A stretch of DNA of 64,000 nucleotides from M3007 sp031425035 (GCA_031425035.1 JANPIN010000069.1:53240-117239), one strand, 5' to 3'. Shown: positions 1 to 8,775, numbered from the stretch's first letter. The notes: generated by a model from the letters alone, not told the origin. Numbers and translations are program-made.

Positions 1-1203
1 GGAGTGCCGTTAGCCTGTATCAAATTTGACCGTAACTGGCTGATCAAAGGTCCACATTATGACCCCGCACTGCCCTGCACCCGCGTCCCTAACCCGCACC
101 CAAATGCGGGTACGAATGCCATGCCCCTTAACCGGGTTGGTGTTACTGTTTCGGCACCGGGCAATTTGCAACCCGGCTGGGAACCCACGACCGTCAAGAT
201 TGATCCGCAGGATGCTGTAGCTACCAACTATGCACTTTTCTACACGGGTGGTTATTATAACACGTATGTGAATGGCATTCCATCCAGCTTTAACGCCCCC
301 CCTGTGGCCCAGGCGAATTGTTACCAGTATGTGCAGCAAATCTCTATTGTCGATGTCACCCCGCCGACGATCAGCAGTTGTCCGGTGGACCCGTTTTTCC
401 CCGATACAACCGCTAATGATTCGCTGTTCTGGAACGCCGCTTATTGGCTGGACCCGGTCAATCAAAGTCATGATCTGCGCGATAACCCGGTGCTTTTACC
501 TCTGGAGGTAACCGATCCATGCAGCGGCGCCAGCACGGATATTCATTTTTTCCTCTTCCTGGATCTGGATCGCAACGGGGTACAGGAAACCGTTATCAAT
601 AGCAATAATGCGCCACCTGCCGGGCAGGTGATGTTCGGCAATGCGTTCAACCCTAACTATGCCGGTGGCGTAGCGCAGGACTTCGATCAGCGGCCAGTTC
701 CGTCCAACGAAAAATATCGGTTCCTGCTGCAAAACAGCACTAGTGGGCTGTATAGATCTGCCCAGGTTGGCTGGTACAGCGCCACGACACCCGGCACCTG
801 GATACAGCCGCAGCTTCCGCCCGGCAATCACCGGATCAAATGGATTACCGAAGATAACTGTGGAAATACGAAGGTTTGCGACGTTTTTTTCACCGTTACG
901 GACTCGAATGCAGTCGTTTCGAGTGTACATCCCGGTGCGTTGGGTAGTGGACAAACATTGCGGGTTGCTCCCAATCCGGCAACCGGCGAATCTGTTTTAT
1001 ACCTGGAAAATCTGGGTATTACCAACGCCAATTTTGACCTGTATGATGGTTATGGTCGATTGGTCTGTAGCCGCCCGGTACAGGATAACCAGGTCCTGCT
1101 GGACAAACCGAATTTGCCAACTGGTTTATATTTTTATAAAATTTCAACGGCTGGAAAAGTACAGGCAACAGGCAAGCTAAGCCTGATAAGCAGCAAGCAT
1201 TAG
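1..1203 (+). CDS. 3' part of a T9SS-exported surface/secreted protein
   Basis: The frame is open from base 1, so the true start lies outside the window; about 400 C-terminal residues are visible. A short stretch, VTPPTISSCP, resembles the opening of HYR-type immunoglobulin-like modules found in Bacteroidota surface proteins. The last 75 or so residues start near LRVAPNPA and end around GLYFYKISTAGK. This is the pattern of a type A T9SS sorting domain, which directs export through the outer membrane and surface attachment or release. I see no catalytic motif in the visible part, so its function is unknown. It converges with the chitinase-like gene, with only 44 bp between the two stop codons. 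Confidence 0.8.
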   Translation, partial: GVPLACIKFDRNWLIKGPHYDPALPCTRVPNPHPNAGTNAMPLNRVGVTVSAPGNLQPGWEPTTVKIDPQDAVATNYALFYTGGYYNTYVNGIPSSFNAPPVAQANCYQYVQQISIVDVTPPTISSCPVDPFFPDTTANDSLFWNAAYWLDPVNQSHDLRDNPVLLPLEVTDPCSGASTDIHFFLFLDLDRNGVQETVINSNNAPPAGQVMFGNAFNPNYAGGVAQDFDQRPVPSNEKYRFLLQNSTSGLYRSAQVGWYSATTPGTWIQPQLPPGNHRIKWITEDNCGNTKVCDVFFTVTDSNAVVSSVHPGALGSGQTLRVAPNPATGESVLYLENLGITNANFDLYDGYGRLVCSRPVQDNQVLLDKPNLPTGLYFYKISTAGKVQATGKLSLISSKH

Positions 1204-1247
1204 TCGCAGTCTTTATTTTTATAAATATTTGATAACCAACCTAAAGG

Positions 1248-2447
1248 TTAAATTTTAACGAATTTTCCCACCCGCACCTGGCTGCCGGAATAAACGGCAA
1301 TACTATACATCCCGGCCGCAAAATCCGCCACTTGGATCTGCAGGTCTCCGCCGCCCAGCGCGGATGTTTCCAGCAGCATCCCGCCCTGCAGACTGGCGAT
1401 TTGCACGCGGTAATGGCCTTCGTCCGGCAAACGCAGCGTGAGCTGATCTTGCACCGGGTTGGGATAAATTTCCAGGGCTAAAGGGTTGCTGGCCGACACC
1501 CCGACCACGGCCGCATCCACAATAAGGTCGATGGTGCGCAACAGGGAGTACTGGGCATTGGCGCCAAAAGCGTCCTGACCGATTTCCCAGATCATGAGAC
1601 CGCCGACTTCGTTGAGCGCCAGCTGGGTCTTGGCCTGGATGGTTGGAATACCGTTCCAGAATTTCTGCCCCGTCTGATCGAGCTGGGCATTGGCGGCATC
1701 CTGATTGACAATACCGCGGTAAGTAAAGGACGCCACCGGGCTGACGCCAAAATCATAGCCGTAAAAAGGTACGCCGAGGGTGAGTTTTTGGGCGGGCACG
1801 CCCTGTATTTTCCAGTATTCAATGCAGCTCTCCGCCCAGGTATAGGGCGAATGCTGACCGGGGTTGGAGGGATCCCAGGGACCCGTCAGGTCATAGACCA
1901 TCATGTTCACCCAATCGAAAGCCGCCAGGGCGCTTGCGGTGATCTGCGGGTAGCGGTAAGAACCGGGCAGCGCGGCCGTGAGGGGAATACCCAGCGGCGC
2001 GAGGGCCGCTTTCAATTCCAGAATAAAGGGACTGTACCAGGTTTTGACGTACTGCCATTCCAGGTCGACATCTACGCCGTCCAGATTCTGGGCCTGCACG
2101 TACAGCACGATTTTCTGGATAAAAGCTGCCCGGTTGGCGGGCAGGGTCAGGTTGTTCCAGTAGGCATCCACTTCGGGAGCCAGGTAACCGCCGGCCAGCG
2201 AAATGTAGACCTGGCAGCCCTGCTGGTGGGCCTTGGTAACAGCGGGTTGGATATTGGCGCCTGCGCAGGAAATGTTACCCAGTGAATTGGGGTTGGCGAA
2301 GGCAATGTTTACGTGGGTCAATCGGCTGAACTCAATGTCGTTGATCCAGCTGAAACGATAGGTCGGCAAATAACCAACGACCTTAAATGATTGGGAATAA
2401 ACCGTTTGCAGGGCAAACAGCAACAGCAGGGGTAAGAATTTTCGCAT
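1248..2447 (-). CDS. GH18 family chitinase-like glycosidase with T9SS sorting domain
   Basis: A secreted glycoside hydrolase family 18 protein of 399 aa, expected to cleave beta-1,4-linked N-acetylglucosamine polymers such as chitin or peptidoglycan-like chains. Residues 1-19 form a signal peptide (MRKFLPLLLLF...YSQ). The substrate-side SxGG motif is SLAGG near residue 83. The catalytic DxxDxDxE motif is DGVDVDLE, with Glu130 as the acid/base residue. Both signatures are intact. The last 80 residues, beginning LEIYPNPV, are a type A T9SS sorting domain. I chose the ATG at 2447 over one at 2483 because the signal peptide starts there and a promoter -7 box overlaps the upstream ATG. Chitinase versus endo-N-acetylglucosaminidase activity cannot be separated from sequence alone. 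Confidence 0.87.
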   Translation of the reverse strand: MRKFLPLLLLFALQTVYSQSFKVVGYLPTYRFSWINDIEFSRLTHVNIAFANPNSLGNISCAGANIQPAVTKAHQQGCQVYISLAGGYLAPEVDAYWNNLTLPANRAAFIQKIVLYVQAQNLDGVDVDLEWQYVKTWYSPFILELKAALAPLGIPLTAALPGSYRYPQITASALAAFDWVNMMVYDLTGPWDPSNPGQHSPYTWAESCIEYWKIQGVPAQKLTLGVPFYGYDFGVSPVASFTYRGIVNQDAANAQLDQTGQKFWNGIPTIQAKTQLALNEVGGLMIWEIGQDAFGANAQYSLLRTIDLIVDAAVVGVSASNPLALEIYPNPVQDQLTLRLPDEGHYRVQIASLQGGMLLETSALGGGDLQIQVADFAAGMYSIAVYSGSQVRVGKFVKI

Positions 2448-2480
2448 CGGTGGACGGGTGGATGAGTGTGTGAAAGTCCA

Positions 2481-2488
2481 CAAATGTA
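2481..2488 (-). promoter_or_regulatory. candidate Bacteroidota -7 promoter element for the chitinase-like gene
   Basis: The minus strand reads TACATTTG, a full match to TAnnTTTG. It sits 34 bp upstream of the ATG at 2447. No clear -33 TTG box is visible at the usual distance. Confidence 0.4.
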
Positions 2489-2525
2489 AAAACTTTCACT
2501 AGTGCCGCGTCCAGTGAATAACGCA

Positions 2526-3233
2526 CTAAGCGCAATCCCCCTCCGGCATACACACTTCGCCATCGGCCGATTGCATTGTAGCGGCGGGATGCGCCTTTTC
2601 CCAGGCCTCCCAGGACTGCTCCAGCACCTGTAGAAAACCGGCCGTGGCCTGGGCGCCCGACACGGCGTACTGGCGATTGAAAACGAAAAACGGTACTCCG
2701 CGAATACCGATCTCGGCGGCTTCATCGATATCGGCGCGGACTTCTCCGGCATAATCGTCGCTGTTCAGCAGTTGGCGTACTTCCTTGATTTCCAAGCCCA
2801 CCTCATGGCCTAATTGTTCGAGCACCGCCGGGTCGCTGATGTTTTTACCTTCGGTGAAATAGGCGGAGAAGAGTTGTTCTTCGGCAGCGTTTTGCAGGCC
2901 GTGTTTGGCGGCCAGGTGGGTAAACCGGTGCGCGTCAAAAGTATTGGCCGGTAGCTGCCGGTCAAAATCAAAGGTCAAACCTTCGTTATTAGCCATGTGG
3001 AGCACCTGCATCGTGGCTTCCCGCGCCTGTTGGGGGCTCCAGCCTTTGCGGTCAGCCAGGTGATCATAAATATTTTCGCCGGGCACGTATTTCGCCTCGG
3101 GGTCGAGCTGGAAACTATGCCAGACGACTTCCACGGCGTCGCGGTGGGCAAATTCCTCCAGTGCATTTTCAAACCTGCGTTTGCCGATGTAGCAAAACGG
3201 ACAGGCGATATCGGACCAAATTTCGACTTTCAT
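2526..3233 (-). CDS. DsbA family oxidoreductase, FrnE-like
   Basis: A 235-aa thioredoxin-fold protein of the DsbA/FrnE family (2-hydroxychromene-2-carboxylate isomerase/DsbA-like superfamily). The N-terminus runs straight into the first beta strand (MKVEIWSDIACPFCYIG), with the redox motif C11-P-F-C14. There is no signal peptide, so it is probably cytoplasmic. A cis-proline loop follows at GIRGVPFFVF, the usual position opposite the active site. The extreme C-terminus carries two further cysteines (EVCMPEGDC), as in many FrnE proteins. It lies 36 bp downstream of the GNAT gene on the same strand, so the two are probably co-transcribed. Likely role: thiol-disulphide exchange or stress protection; the substrate is unknown. 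Confidence 0.88.
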   Translation of the reverse strand: MKVEIWSDIACPFCYIGKRRFENALEEFAHRDAVEVVWHSFQLDPEAKYVPGENIYDHLADRKGWSPQQAREATMQVLHMANNEGLTFDFDRQLPANTFDAHRFTHLAAKHGLQNAAEEQLFSAYFTEGKNISDPAVLEQLGHEVGLEIKEVRQLLNSDDYAGEVRADIDEAAEIGIRGVPFFVFNRQYAVSGAQATAGFLQVLEQSWEAWEKAHPAATMQSADGEVCMPEGDCA

Positions 3234-3269
3234 ACAGCTTTAACAATCCTGAACGCGATCGGATCAGAC

Positions 3270-3830
3270 TTAGCGGAAAAAATTATCCTGTTCATATAAT
3301 CCGGGCGTTTGTTTTTCCATAATCGCAAATTCCAGGGCTTGACTGGGCACGCCGTATTTAGCCTCGACGGCAAAGGGCGCGGTTTCCCCGGTGAGTGTGT
3401 AGCCATGGCGTTCATACCAGGCGATCAGGTCTTTACGTACCGAAATAACACTCATGTAAATGCGTGTGCAGCGACGTTTTCGGGCAAAAGCGTCGGCGGC
3501 CGTCAGCAGTTTTTTGCCGATGCCGGCGTTTTGCAGCTCAGGTTCCACCGTCAGCATACCCAGGTAGAGGCCGGTTTCCTTGACCTGCAGGTAGACGCAG
3601 CCTTCGATCCGGCCAGCTTCGTTGCGGTATTTGAGCATCATAGCATTAGGTTCGAGCATCATGTCGAGCAACATCGCCTCGTCGGTACGGGCTTCGCCGA
3701 TGATCAGATCGGCTTCATGGGTCCAGCCTTTTTTGGAACTTTCGCCCCGAAATGCGCTGTTGACAAGTATAAGGAGAGCAGGAATATCCTCCGGCATAGC
3801 GGGTTCGATGGGCATTGCGTGTTGATCCAT
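3270..3830 (-). CDS. GNAT family N-acetyltransferase
   Basis: A 186-aa acetyl-CoA-dependent N-acetyltransferase. The acetyl-CoA binding motif A is visible as VEPELQNAGIGKKLL, with QNAGIG as the (Q/R)xxGx(G/A) pyrophosphate loop. A beta-bulge strand precedes it (GLYLGMLTV) and a typical motif B region follows (MSVISVRKDLIAWYERHGY). The acceptor substrate cannot be deduced. It is the upstream gene of a probable two-gene unit with the FrnE-like gene. Its start region overlaps the divergent promoter of the pentapeptide-repeat gene. Confidence 0.87.
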   Translation of the reverse strand: MDQHAMPIEPAMPEDIPALLILVNSAFRGESSKKGWTHEADLIIGEARTDEAMLLDMMLEPNAMMLKYRNEAGRIEGCVYLQVKETGLYLGMLTVEPELQNAGIGKKLLTAADAFARKRRCTRIYMSVISVRKDLIAWYERHGYTLTGETAPFAVEAKYGVPSQALEFAIMEKQTPGLYEQDNFFR

Positions 3831-3842
3831 TGACTACTTTTG
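3815..3842 (+). promoter_or_regulatory. candidate promoter (TTG-17 bp-TAnnTTTG) for the pentapeptide-repeat gene
   Basis: TTG at 3815-3817 is followed 17 bp later by TACTTTTG at 3835-3842. This is a full match to the Bacteroidota -33/-7 pattern. A second TACTTTTG lies at 3882-3889, 27 bp before the start codon. Either could be used. Confidence 0.4.
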
Positions 3843-3916
3843 TTTGCGGCTGCAAAAAAAGCATTTCACCAGCTTTGCGGCTACTTTTGCGTGGATTTTT
3901 CCTAAAAAAGGCAGCG

Positions 3917-4489
3917 ATGTATATAGAAGATCAGGTTTTTCAAAATATGGATTTTACGCAAAATCCGCTAACTGCCGAGGAGTATGAAAACTGCAATTTT
4001 GTGAATTGCCACTTTTACGGTGTCAGCCTGTCAGGTATTAAATTCCTGGATTGCACGTTCACCGGCTGCGACCTGTGTCTGGTGAAACTGCTCAAGGCGT
4101 CGTTCAAAGAAGTAGCGTTTAAAGACTGTAAAATGCTGGGTTTACACTTTGAGGATTGTAATGAATTCGGTTTATTATTTAGTTTTAATAGCTGTATACT
4201 AAATCATTGTTCTTTTTATCGTACTAAACTTAAATCTACAGTTTTTAAAAATTCCAAGATCCAGGAAGCAGATTTTACTGAATGTGATTTAAGCCTGGCG
4301 GTATTTGACCACTGTGACCTGGCCGGCGCAACTTTTGAAAATACCATTCTGGAAAAAGCGGACTTGCGAACGGCATTTAACTATATTATGCAGCCGGAAA
4401 TTAACCGCATTAAAAAAGCCCGGTTTGCATTAACGGGGCTGGCCGGACTGTTGCAGCACTATGATATTGAAATTGACAACGCAAGTTAG
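3917..4489 (+). CDS. pentapeptide-repeat protein, Qnr/MfpA-like architecture
   Basis: A 190-aa protein made almost entirely of pentapeptide repeats of the A(D/N)LXX class, for example blocks such as CNFVNCHF, CTFTGCDL and ADFTECDLSLAVF. These fold as a right-handed quadrilateral beta-helix. The C-terminal stretch (FNYIMQPEINRIKKARFALTGL) resembles the dimerisation helix region of Qnr/MfpA-type DNA-gyrase protection proteins; that similarity is from memory and not searched. I chose the ATG at 3917 because the repeats begin right after it and two promoter-like boxes lie upstream. The longer frame from 3815 would run through the promoter. Gyrase protection is a possible role, but many such proteins have no known target. 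Confidence 0.8.
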   Translation: MYIEDQVFQNMDFTQNPLTAEEYENCNFVNCHFYGVSLSGIKFLDCTFTGCDLCLVKLLKASFKEVAFKDCKMLGLHFEDCNEFGLLFSFNSCILNHCSFYRTKLKSTVFKNSKIQEADFTECDLSLAVFDHCDLAGATFENTILEKADLRTAFNYIMQPEINRIKKARFALTGLAGLLQHYDIEIDNAS

Positions 4490-4497
4490 AAAGGGGG

Positions 4498-4571
4498 TTT
4501 GTTGGTTTGTTGGTTTGGAGGTTGGGTTGGTTAGTTGATAGCTAGCACAAACTCCCAACAAACCAACCCAT
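4498..4571. terminator. imperfect G/T-rich inverted repeat between convergent genes
   Basis: A G/T-rich stretch of GGTTTGTTGG-type units is followed by a complementary A/C-rich stretch (CAACAAACCAACCC). Together they could fold into one long imperfect hairpin. It lies between the convergent pentapeptide-repeat and outer-membrane genes and may act as a bidirectional terminator. Confidence 0.35.
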
Positions 4572-4575
4572 TTCC

Positions 4576-5202
4576 TTAAAAATCCATACCTACCGACAAA
4601 GTATTCTGCAAATACAGATCATTAGCGCCTTTGGAAATAAAATCCAGCTTATCGGTAGTAAAATACCCCAGCCCCAGGTTGTAAGTGATTTGGAAATGAG
4701 CGCATAACCGGTAGCTCAGGCCCAGGCCGCCATTAAGGGATGTATAAATGCCTTCGTTCACCCGCGGGCCCTGGTCCACCCAGAGGTCCCGTTGATTGCT
4801 CAGTGCGGCGCCGGCATAGATATAAGGGGCAAGTCTGGCATCCTCCCGCAGTATCCGGCCGTTGGCCAATTTGTATTTCAAGCCTATGCCCAGCGTCGTG
4901 AACCTCGAGCGAAGCATCGTTATGTGTTCTCCCGGTAGCACTAACCCGTCGAAACACCGGCCAATATCGCCCATGGTGGCGAACACCTGAGCATCCAGCG
5001 CCGGTGTCAGATAGCGGCTGTAATCCAGGCGGGCTACCCCATACCATTCTTCTTCAAAATCAAAAAAGGAGTTGCCCAGATCGCCGTTATACTGCTGGAT
5101 ACCGGCGCCCGCACGCAGGTTATTTTTGGCGCTGCGGCTTTGCGCGCTCAAGGCAGTACTCAGTAAACAGCAAACGAGCAGGAGGTAGAAAGATGTTTTC
5201 AT
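4576..5202 (-). CDS. outer membrane beta-barrel protein
   Basis: A 208-aa protein with a clean signal peptide (MKTSFYLLLVCCLLSTALSAQ). The remainder alternates polar and aromatic/hydrophobic residues in short strands separated by turns, as in eight-stranded outer-membrane barrels of the OmpA/OmpW-like class. It ends in Phe (LSVGMDF), the usual terminal aromatic residue recognised by the BAM complex. There is no OmpA peptidoglycan-binding domain after the barrel. The motif NNLRAGAGIQQYNGDLG near the mature N-terminus is typical of Bacteroidota outer-membrane-beta-barrel families. It stands alone between convergent and divergent neighbours, and its ligand or function is unknown. Confidence 0.78.
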   Translation of the reverse strand: MKTSFYLLLVCCLLSTALSAQSRSAKNNLRAGAGIQQYNGDLGNSFFDFEEEWYGVARLDYSRYLTPALDAQVFATMGDIGRCFDGLVLPGEHITMLRSRFTTLGIGLKYKLANGRILREDARLAPYIYAGAALSNQRDLWVDQGPRVNEGIYTSLNGGLGLSYRLCAHFQITYNLGLGYFTTDKLDFISKGANDLYLQNTLSVGMDF

Positions 5203-5329
5203 GGATAAAGGATCAAGCGATTATGCCTACTCTGTCGGTTTTCGGCTTCCCCGGTAAATAGGAAGACGCGCGTTTATAGATGCCGGTTGGGTATGAGCGT
5301 GTTTATAAAACCAGCCTGCTTTCCGGACT

Positions 5330-6871
5330 TTACAACGGCACATTCCCATGTTTCCGCTTTGGCCGTTCCACCACCTTATTTTCCAGCATGGCAAAGGCCT
5401 TGATCAGTTTACGCCGCGTGTCACGGGGTTGGATCACCTCGTCGATGAAGCCCCGGGCCGCCGCGCGGTAGGGATTGGCAAAGGTGTCGGCGTATTCGCG
5501 TTCTTTTTCCAGCAGTTTGGCCGCCGGGTCGGGCGCCTGGTCTATTTCGCGTTTGAAAATAATTTCCGAAGCGCCCTTCGCGCCCATGACGGCAATTTCC
5601 GCACCGGGCCAGGCAAAGTTCATATCCGCACCAATGTGTTTGGAATTCATCACATCGTAGGCGCCGCCATAGGCCTTGCGGGTAATAAGAGTGACCCGGG
5701 GTACGGTGGCTTCGGAAAAGGCATACAGCAATTTTGCGCCGTTGGTAATAATCGCATTCCATTCCTGATCCGTGCCGGGCAGAAAACCGGGTACGTCCAC
5801 CAGCACCAGCAGCGGAATATTGAAACAGTCGCAGAAGCGCACGAAACGGGCGGCTTTCTTGGAGGAATTTACGTCCAGTACGCCGGCCAGGTTCATCGGC
5901 TGGTTGGCCACTATGCCTACACTACGACCGGCCAGACGCGCAAAACCCACCACGATGTTCTCCGCATAGCTTTCATGAATTTCAAAAAACGAGGCCTCAT
6001 CCGCAATGCCCGCCACCACTTCACGCATATCGTAGGGCTGGTTCGCATTTTCCGGCAGGAGCGCAGCCAGCTCGTCCCGGTACTCATCCCCCAGCGTATA
6101 GGCTAGGTGTGGCGCCGTGGATTGACAGTTTTGCGGCATATAACTCAGCAGCCGTTTGATCTTATCCATGCAATCCACGTCGTTGGCCGCCACCAGATGG
6201 GTTACTCCGCTCTTGCTGGCATGCGTCGTGGCGCCACCCAGTTCCTCGGAGGTTACCTCTTCATTGGTGACGGTTTTTACCACGTTTGGGCCCGTCACGA
6301 ACATATAGGAGCTGTTCTCCACCATCAAAATGAAATCGGTCATGGCCGGCGAATACACCGCTCCACCCGCACAAGGCCCGAGAATAGCCGAAATTTGTGG
6401 AATGACGCCGCTGGCCTGCACATTACGGTAGAAAATATCAGCATAACCACCCAGCGAATTCACCCCTTCCTGAATACGTGCCCCACCGGAATCATTCAGG
6501 CCGATCAGGGGAGCGCCGTTCTGTACAGCCAGGTCCATCACTTTGCAGATTTTTTCGGCATGCGTTTCGGATAAAGAACCGCCGAACACCGTAAAATCCT
6601 GGGCAAACACGTATACCAGCCGCCCGCCAATGCTGCCGTAACCGGTCACCACGCCATCGCCCAAATACTGCTGCTCCGCCATACCAAAGTCGGTACTACG
6701 GTGCGTAACCAGCGCGCCGATCTCCTCGAAAGAGTCTTCATCGACCAGAAAGTGAATACGTTCGCGGGCGGTGAGTTTGCCTTTTTTATGCTGGGCATCG
6801 ATGCGGGCCTGGCCGCCGCCAAGTTTCGCCTCCGCGAGTTTGGATTGAAGAAGCGAGAATTTACTGGTCAT
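5330..6871 (-). CDS. acyl-CoA carboxylase carboxyltransferase (beta) subunit, propionyl-CoA carboxylase type
   Basis: A 513-aa biotin-dependent carboxyltransferase with the usual length and fold of PccB/MccB/AccD5-like subunits. It transfers CO2 from carboxybiotin to an acyl-CoA. The N-terminal crotonase-like half contains KLTARERI, the oxyanion-hole segment GGSLSETHAEKI and the GLNDSGGARIQEGV stretch. The C-terminal half has VDVPGFLPGTDQE and ITRKAYGGAYDVM, the second oxyanion-hole region. The end has the usual KHGNVPL tail. Propionyl-CoA is the most likely substrate by family, but the biotin carboxylase/BCCP subunit is not in the window. The ATG at 6871 gives the usual N-terminus. It is transcribed alone, and the region upstream is a G-rich low-complexity tract. 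Confidence 0.93.
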   Translation of the reverse strand: MTSKFSLLQSKLAEAKLGGGQARIDAQHKKGKLTARERIHFLVDEDSFEEIGALVTHRSTDFGMAEQQYLGDGVVTGYGSIGGRLVYVFAQDFTVFGGSLSETHAEKICKVMDLAVQNGAPLIGLNDSGGARIQEGVNSLGGYADIFYRNVQASGVIPQISAILGPCAGGAVYSPAMTDFILMVENSSYMFVTGPNVVKTVTNEEVTSEELGGATTHASKSGVTHLVAANDVDCMDKIKRLLSYMPQNCQSTAPHLAYTLGDEYRDELAALLPENANQPYDMREVVAGIADEASFFEIHESYAENIVVGFARLAGRSVGIVANQPMNLAGVLDVNSSKKAARFVRFCDCFNIPLLVLVDVPGFLPGTDQEWNAIITNGAKLLYAFSEATVPRVTLITRKAYGGAYDVMNSKHIGADMNFAWPGAEIAVMGAKGASEIIFKREIDQAPDPAAKLLEKEREYADTFANPYRAAARGFIDEVIQPRDTRRKLIKAFAMLENKVVERPKRKHGNVPL

Positions 6872-6888
6872 GTGTGTTGCAGGATTTA

Positions 6889-6960
6889 AGTTGGTTGGTT
6901 GGTTGGTTTGGGGTTTGTTGGTTTGGGGTTTGGGGGTTTGGGGGTTTGTTGGTTGGTATT
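6889..6960. repeat. G/T-rich low-complexity tract with a G-quadruplex-like motif
   Basis: GGTT/GGTTTG units lie directly upstream of the carboxyltransferase start codon. Four runs of four or five Gs, at 6910-6913, 6925-6928, 6932-6936 and 6940-6944, are separated by T-rich loops of 3-11 bases. A complementary-type A/C-rich stretch with CAAACCTC units follows at about 7110-7155. The rest of the 286-bp gap up to 7157 is AT-rich with no gene that I can support. Confidence 0.6.
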
Positions 6961-7157
6961 TATTAGTTTATAGGCCTATATTTAAATTGGCAGGCATTAA
7001 AATAAAGAGAAAATTTAATCTTCCGGGTATTGTTATATTTTACTATAATCAACACAAAGAAGTTTTAAACGAACACCCATTTAAATTGCTAACGGCCATC
7101 AATTATAAACCTCACAAACCTCATAAACCTTTATAAATCCTCACAAACCTCCCCCCT

Positions 7158-7787
7158 TCACTCATCCACATATATCCGTTGATATTCAATACTTAGCACC
7201 ATATCCTTTTCCAACAGAATTTCACCCTCTTTTTCGATCATAAAATGGGCGGTAGAGCCGGCCGTTTTGGGTACGTATACATCCGCCTGTCCATAGTCAT
7301 CTGTTTCAATAGTGATCTTATTATCTATATGCACTAATGCATGGGGAATAAGACCGTTTTTATCTTTCAGGGAAAATTGAACATGGGTCGTTTCGGGTAC
7401 GATCTCAATCACAAAATCAATTGGGCGATCCCCTGCATCGGCGGCGGTATAAAACATTTGTTGAATGATCCGGTAAGGACGGCCGTTTTTCGCCAGGTAC
7501 GTGAGCCGGACGGTATCGCGCTGTTTGCTGCGGTCCAGGACGGTGAACACAGCCCGGCCATCTTCAGTCAGGGGCTGTGGCGGCTCGGGCGCATTATTGC
7601 CAAACTGCACACTTACCTGGCTGCCCCGGTACACCACCGGATTATCCGCGGGAGAACGCAAACGGATGATCAGATCGAACGAATTCGATTGACAACTGGT
7701 AAAATACAGGACAAAAACCAGGAACGCGAACAGGCGGAAAGAGAAGAAAACGGCAGGTCGAAAAAACGGACGTAATTCAGGATGCAT
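7158..7787 (-). CDS. predicted lipoprotein of unknown function
   Basis: A 209-aa protein with a lipoprotein signal: a hydrophobic stretch FLVFVLYFTS is followed by Cys (FTSC), so it should be lipidated and held in a membrane facing the periplasm or exterior. The mature part looks all-beta. Its stretches DLIIRLRSPADNPVVYRGSQV, HVQFSLKDKNGLIPHALVHID and ETDDYGQADVYVP resemble two stacked immunoglobulin/transthyretin-like modules. I recognise no catalytic motif or named family. I chose the ATG at 7787 because a consensus -7 promoter box overlaps the alternative ATG at 7808. It may follow the blh gene in transcription (77 bp apart) but has its own promoter candidate. Confidence 0.7.
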   Translation of the reverse strand: MHPELRPFFRPAVFFSFRLFAFLVFVLYFTSCQSNSFDLIIRLRSPADNPVVYRGSQVSVQFGNNAPEPPQPLTEDGRAVFTVLDRSKQRDTVRLTYLAKNGRPYRIIQQMFYTAADAGDRPIDFVIEIVPETTHVQFSLKDKNGLIPHALVHIDNKITIETDDYGQADVYVPKTAGSTAHFMIEKEGEILLEKDMVLSIEYQRIYVDE

Positions 7788-7805
7788 ACGGTTGGTGCTA
7801 GGCCG

Positions 7806-7813
7806 CAAAGATA
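7806..7813 (-). promoter_or_regulatory. candidate -7 promoter element for the lipoprotein gene
   Basis: The minus strand reads TATCTTTG, a full TAnnTTTG match 18 bp upstream of the ATG at 7787. It overlaps the next ATG upstream, which argues against that start. Confidence 0.4.
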
Positions 7814-7863
7814 GCAGTTCCGCGCTTTTTTAATATTGAACTTTGTACTCTGCCGTTTGCTGC

Positions 7864-8775
7864 TTATACTATTTCAGTACGGCGATATAAGCGGTGCATC
7901 ACCTGGGTATGCGGTAAGGTAAGCAGGCTGAGTAAAATAAAAATGGCCGGCAAACCTGAATTTTGCCAAACCTCCGCACTGGTAAAAAAATATATGCCCA
8001 GTAAAAAGGTATAAGAAAGTATGGATAAGGGCAGCGAATTACGCCAGACCGCCATTAGTTTACCGCGCAGCGGCAGAAAATTATAGATATCGATGAATGC
8101 CAGCACGCCATGCCAGCCCGTGAAATAAAGGGTAAAGCCACTCAACAGGCTCATCTGGCCACAGAGGAAAATAAACGCGCATAAGGCTAACCAAATACCC
8201 CACTTATGCTTTCGCTGCGAATTAACCGGCAGCAGCAGTACCACCAGTATGACATAAAACAAGGGCAGCGGTATTTGCTGTACAACTGCAATCACCTCGG
8301 TGGCAGTCGTAAAGGCTGGCACTAAAAGTTTGATCCAGGAGGCTAGCTCCAGGGGATGATGAAGCAGTAACCAGGCTACCAGACTAGCCCCGTACAACAG
8401 GGTTTTTACAAATTTCCAGCGCGGACTGCTTCCCGAAAACTCCAAATCAGTCTCCCCGAAATGCCAGGCGGACAGCACTAAAAAAAGCAGCAAACTACAA
8501 CCCGGACTCATCCACCAAAGCGCCGAATAAAGCAGTATCCACACTACATAGGTCGCTATAAAATGCCTGATATGAAAGGCCCTGCCCTCATTAATAGCCT
8601 GCTGCCGGGCAATATAGTGATCCATAGCCCCATGGGGAATCCCGGTAATTACTATGCCGAGCAATAAACCAGCGACCTCAAAAAATCGCCACGCTTCCAG
8701 ACCGGTCCAGCGGGCAGCCGCTCCAATCAAACTAAGGACGACTAAATAAAACAGGTACTGACCGCTGATACGCAT
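7864..8775 (-). CDS. blh: Brp/Blh family beta-carotene 15,15'-dioxygenase
   Basis: A 303-aa polytopic membrane protein expected to cleave beta-carotene into two retinal molecules, supplying the chromophore for the neighbouring rhodopsin. The family histidine motifs are all present: GIPHGAMDH near residue 46, SAWHFGETD near 102, FTGWHG near 220 and LPHTQVMHRLY near 288. These histidines are believed to bind the active-site iron. Seven or eight hydrophobic segments are visible. It lies 103 bp downstream of the rhodopsin gene on the same strand, but a hairpin with a T-rich tail sits between them. Expression may therefore be reduced relative to the rhodopsin, which fits enzyme versus pump stoichiometry. 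Confidence 0.92.
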   Translation of the reverse strand: MRISGQYLFYLVVLSLIGAAARWTGLEAWRFFEVAGLLLGIVITGIPHGAMDHYIARQQAINEGRAFHIRHFIATYVVWILLYSALWWMSPGCSLLLFLVLSAWHFGETDLEFSGSSPRWKFVKTLLYGASLVAWLLLHHPLELASWIKLLVPAFTTATEVIAVVQQIPLPLFYVILVVLLLPVNSQRKHKWGIWLALCAFIFLCGQMSLLSGFTLYFTGWHGVLAFIDIYNFLPLRGKLMAVWRNSLPLSILSYTFLLGIYFFTSAEVWQNSGLPAIFILLSLLTLPHTQVMHRLYRRTEIV

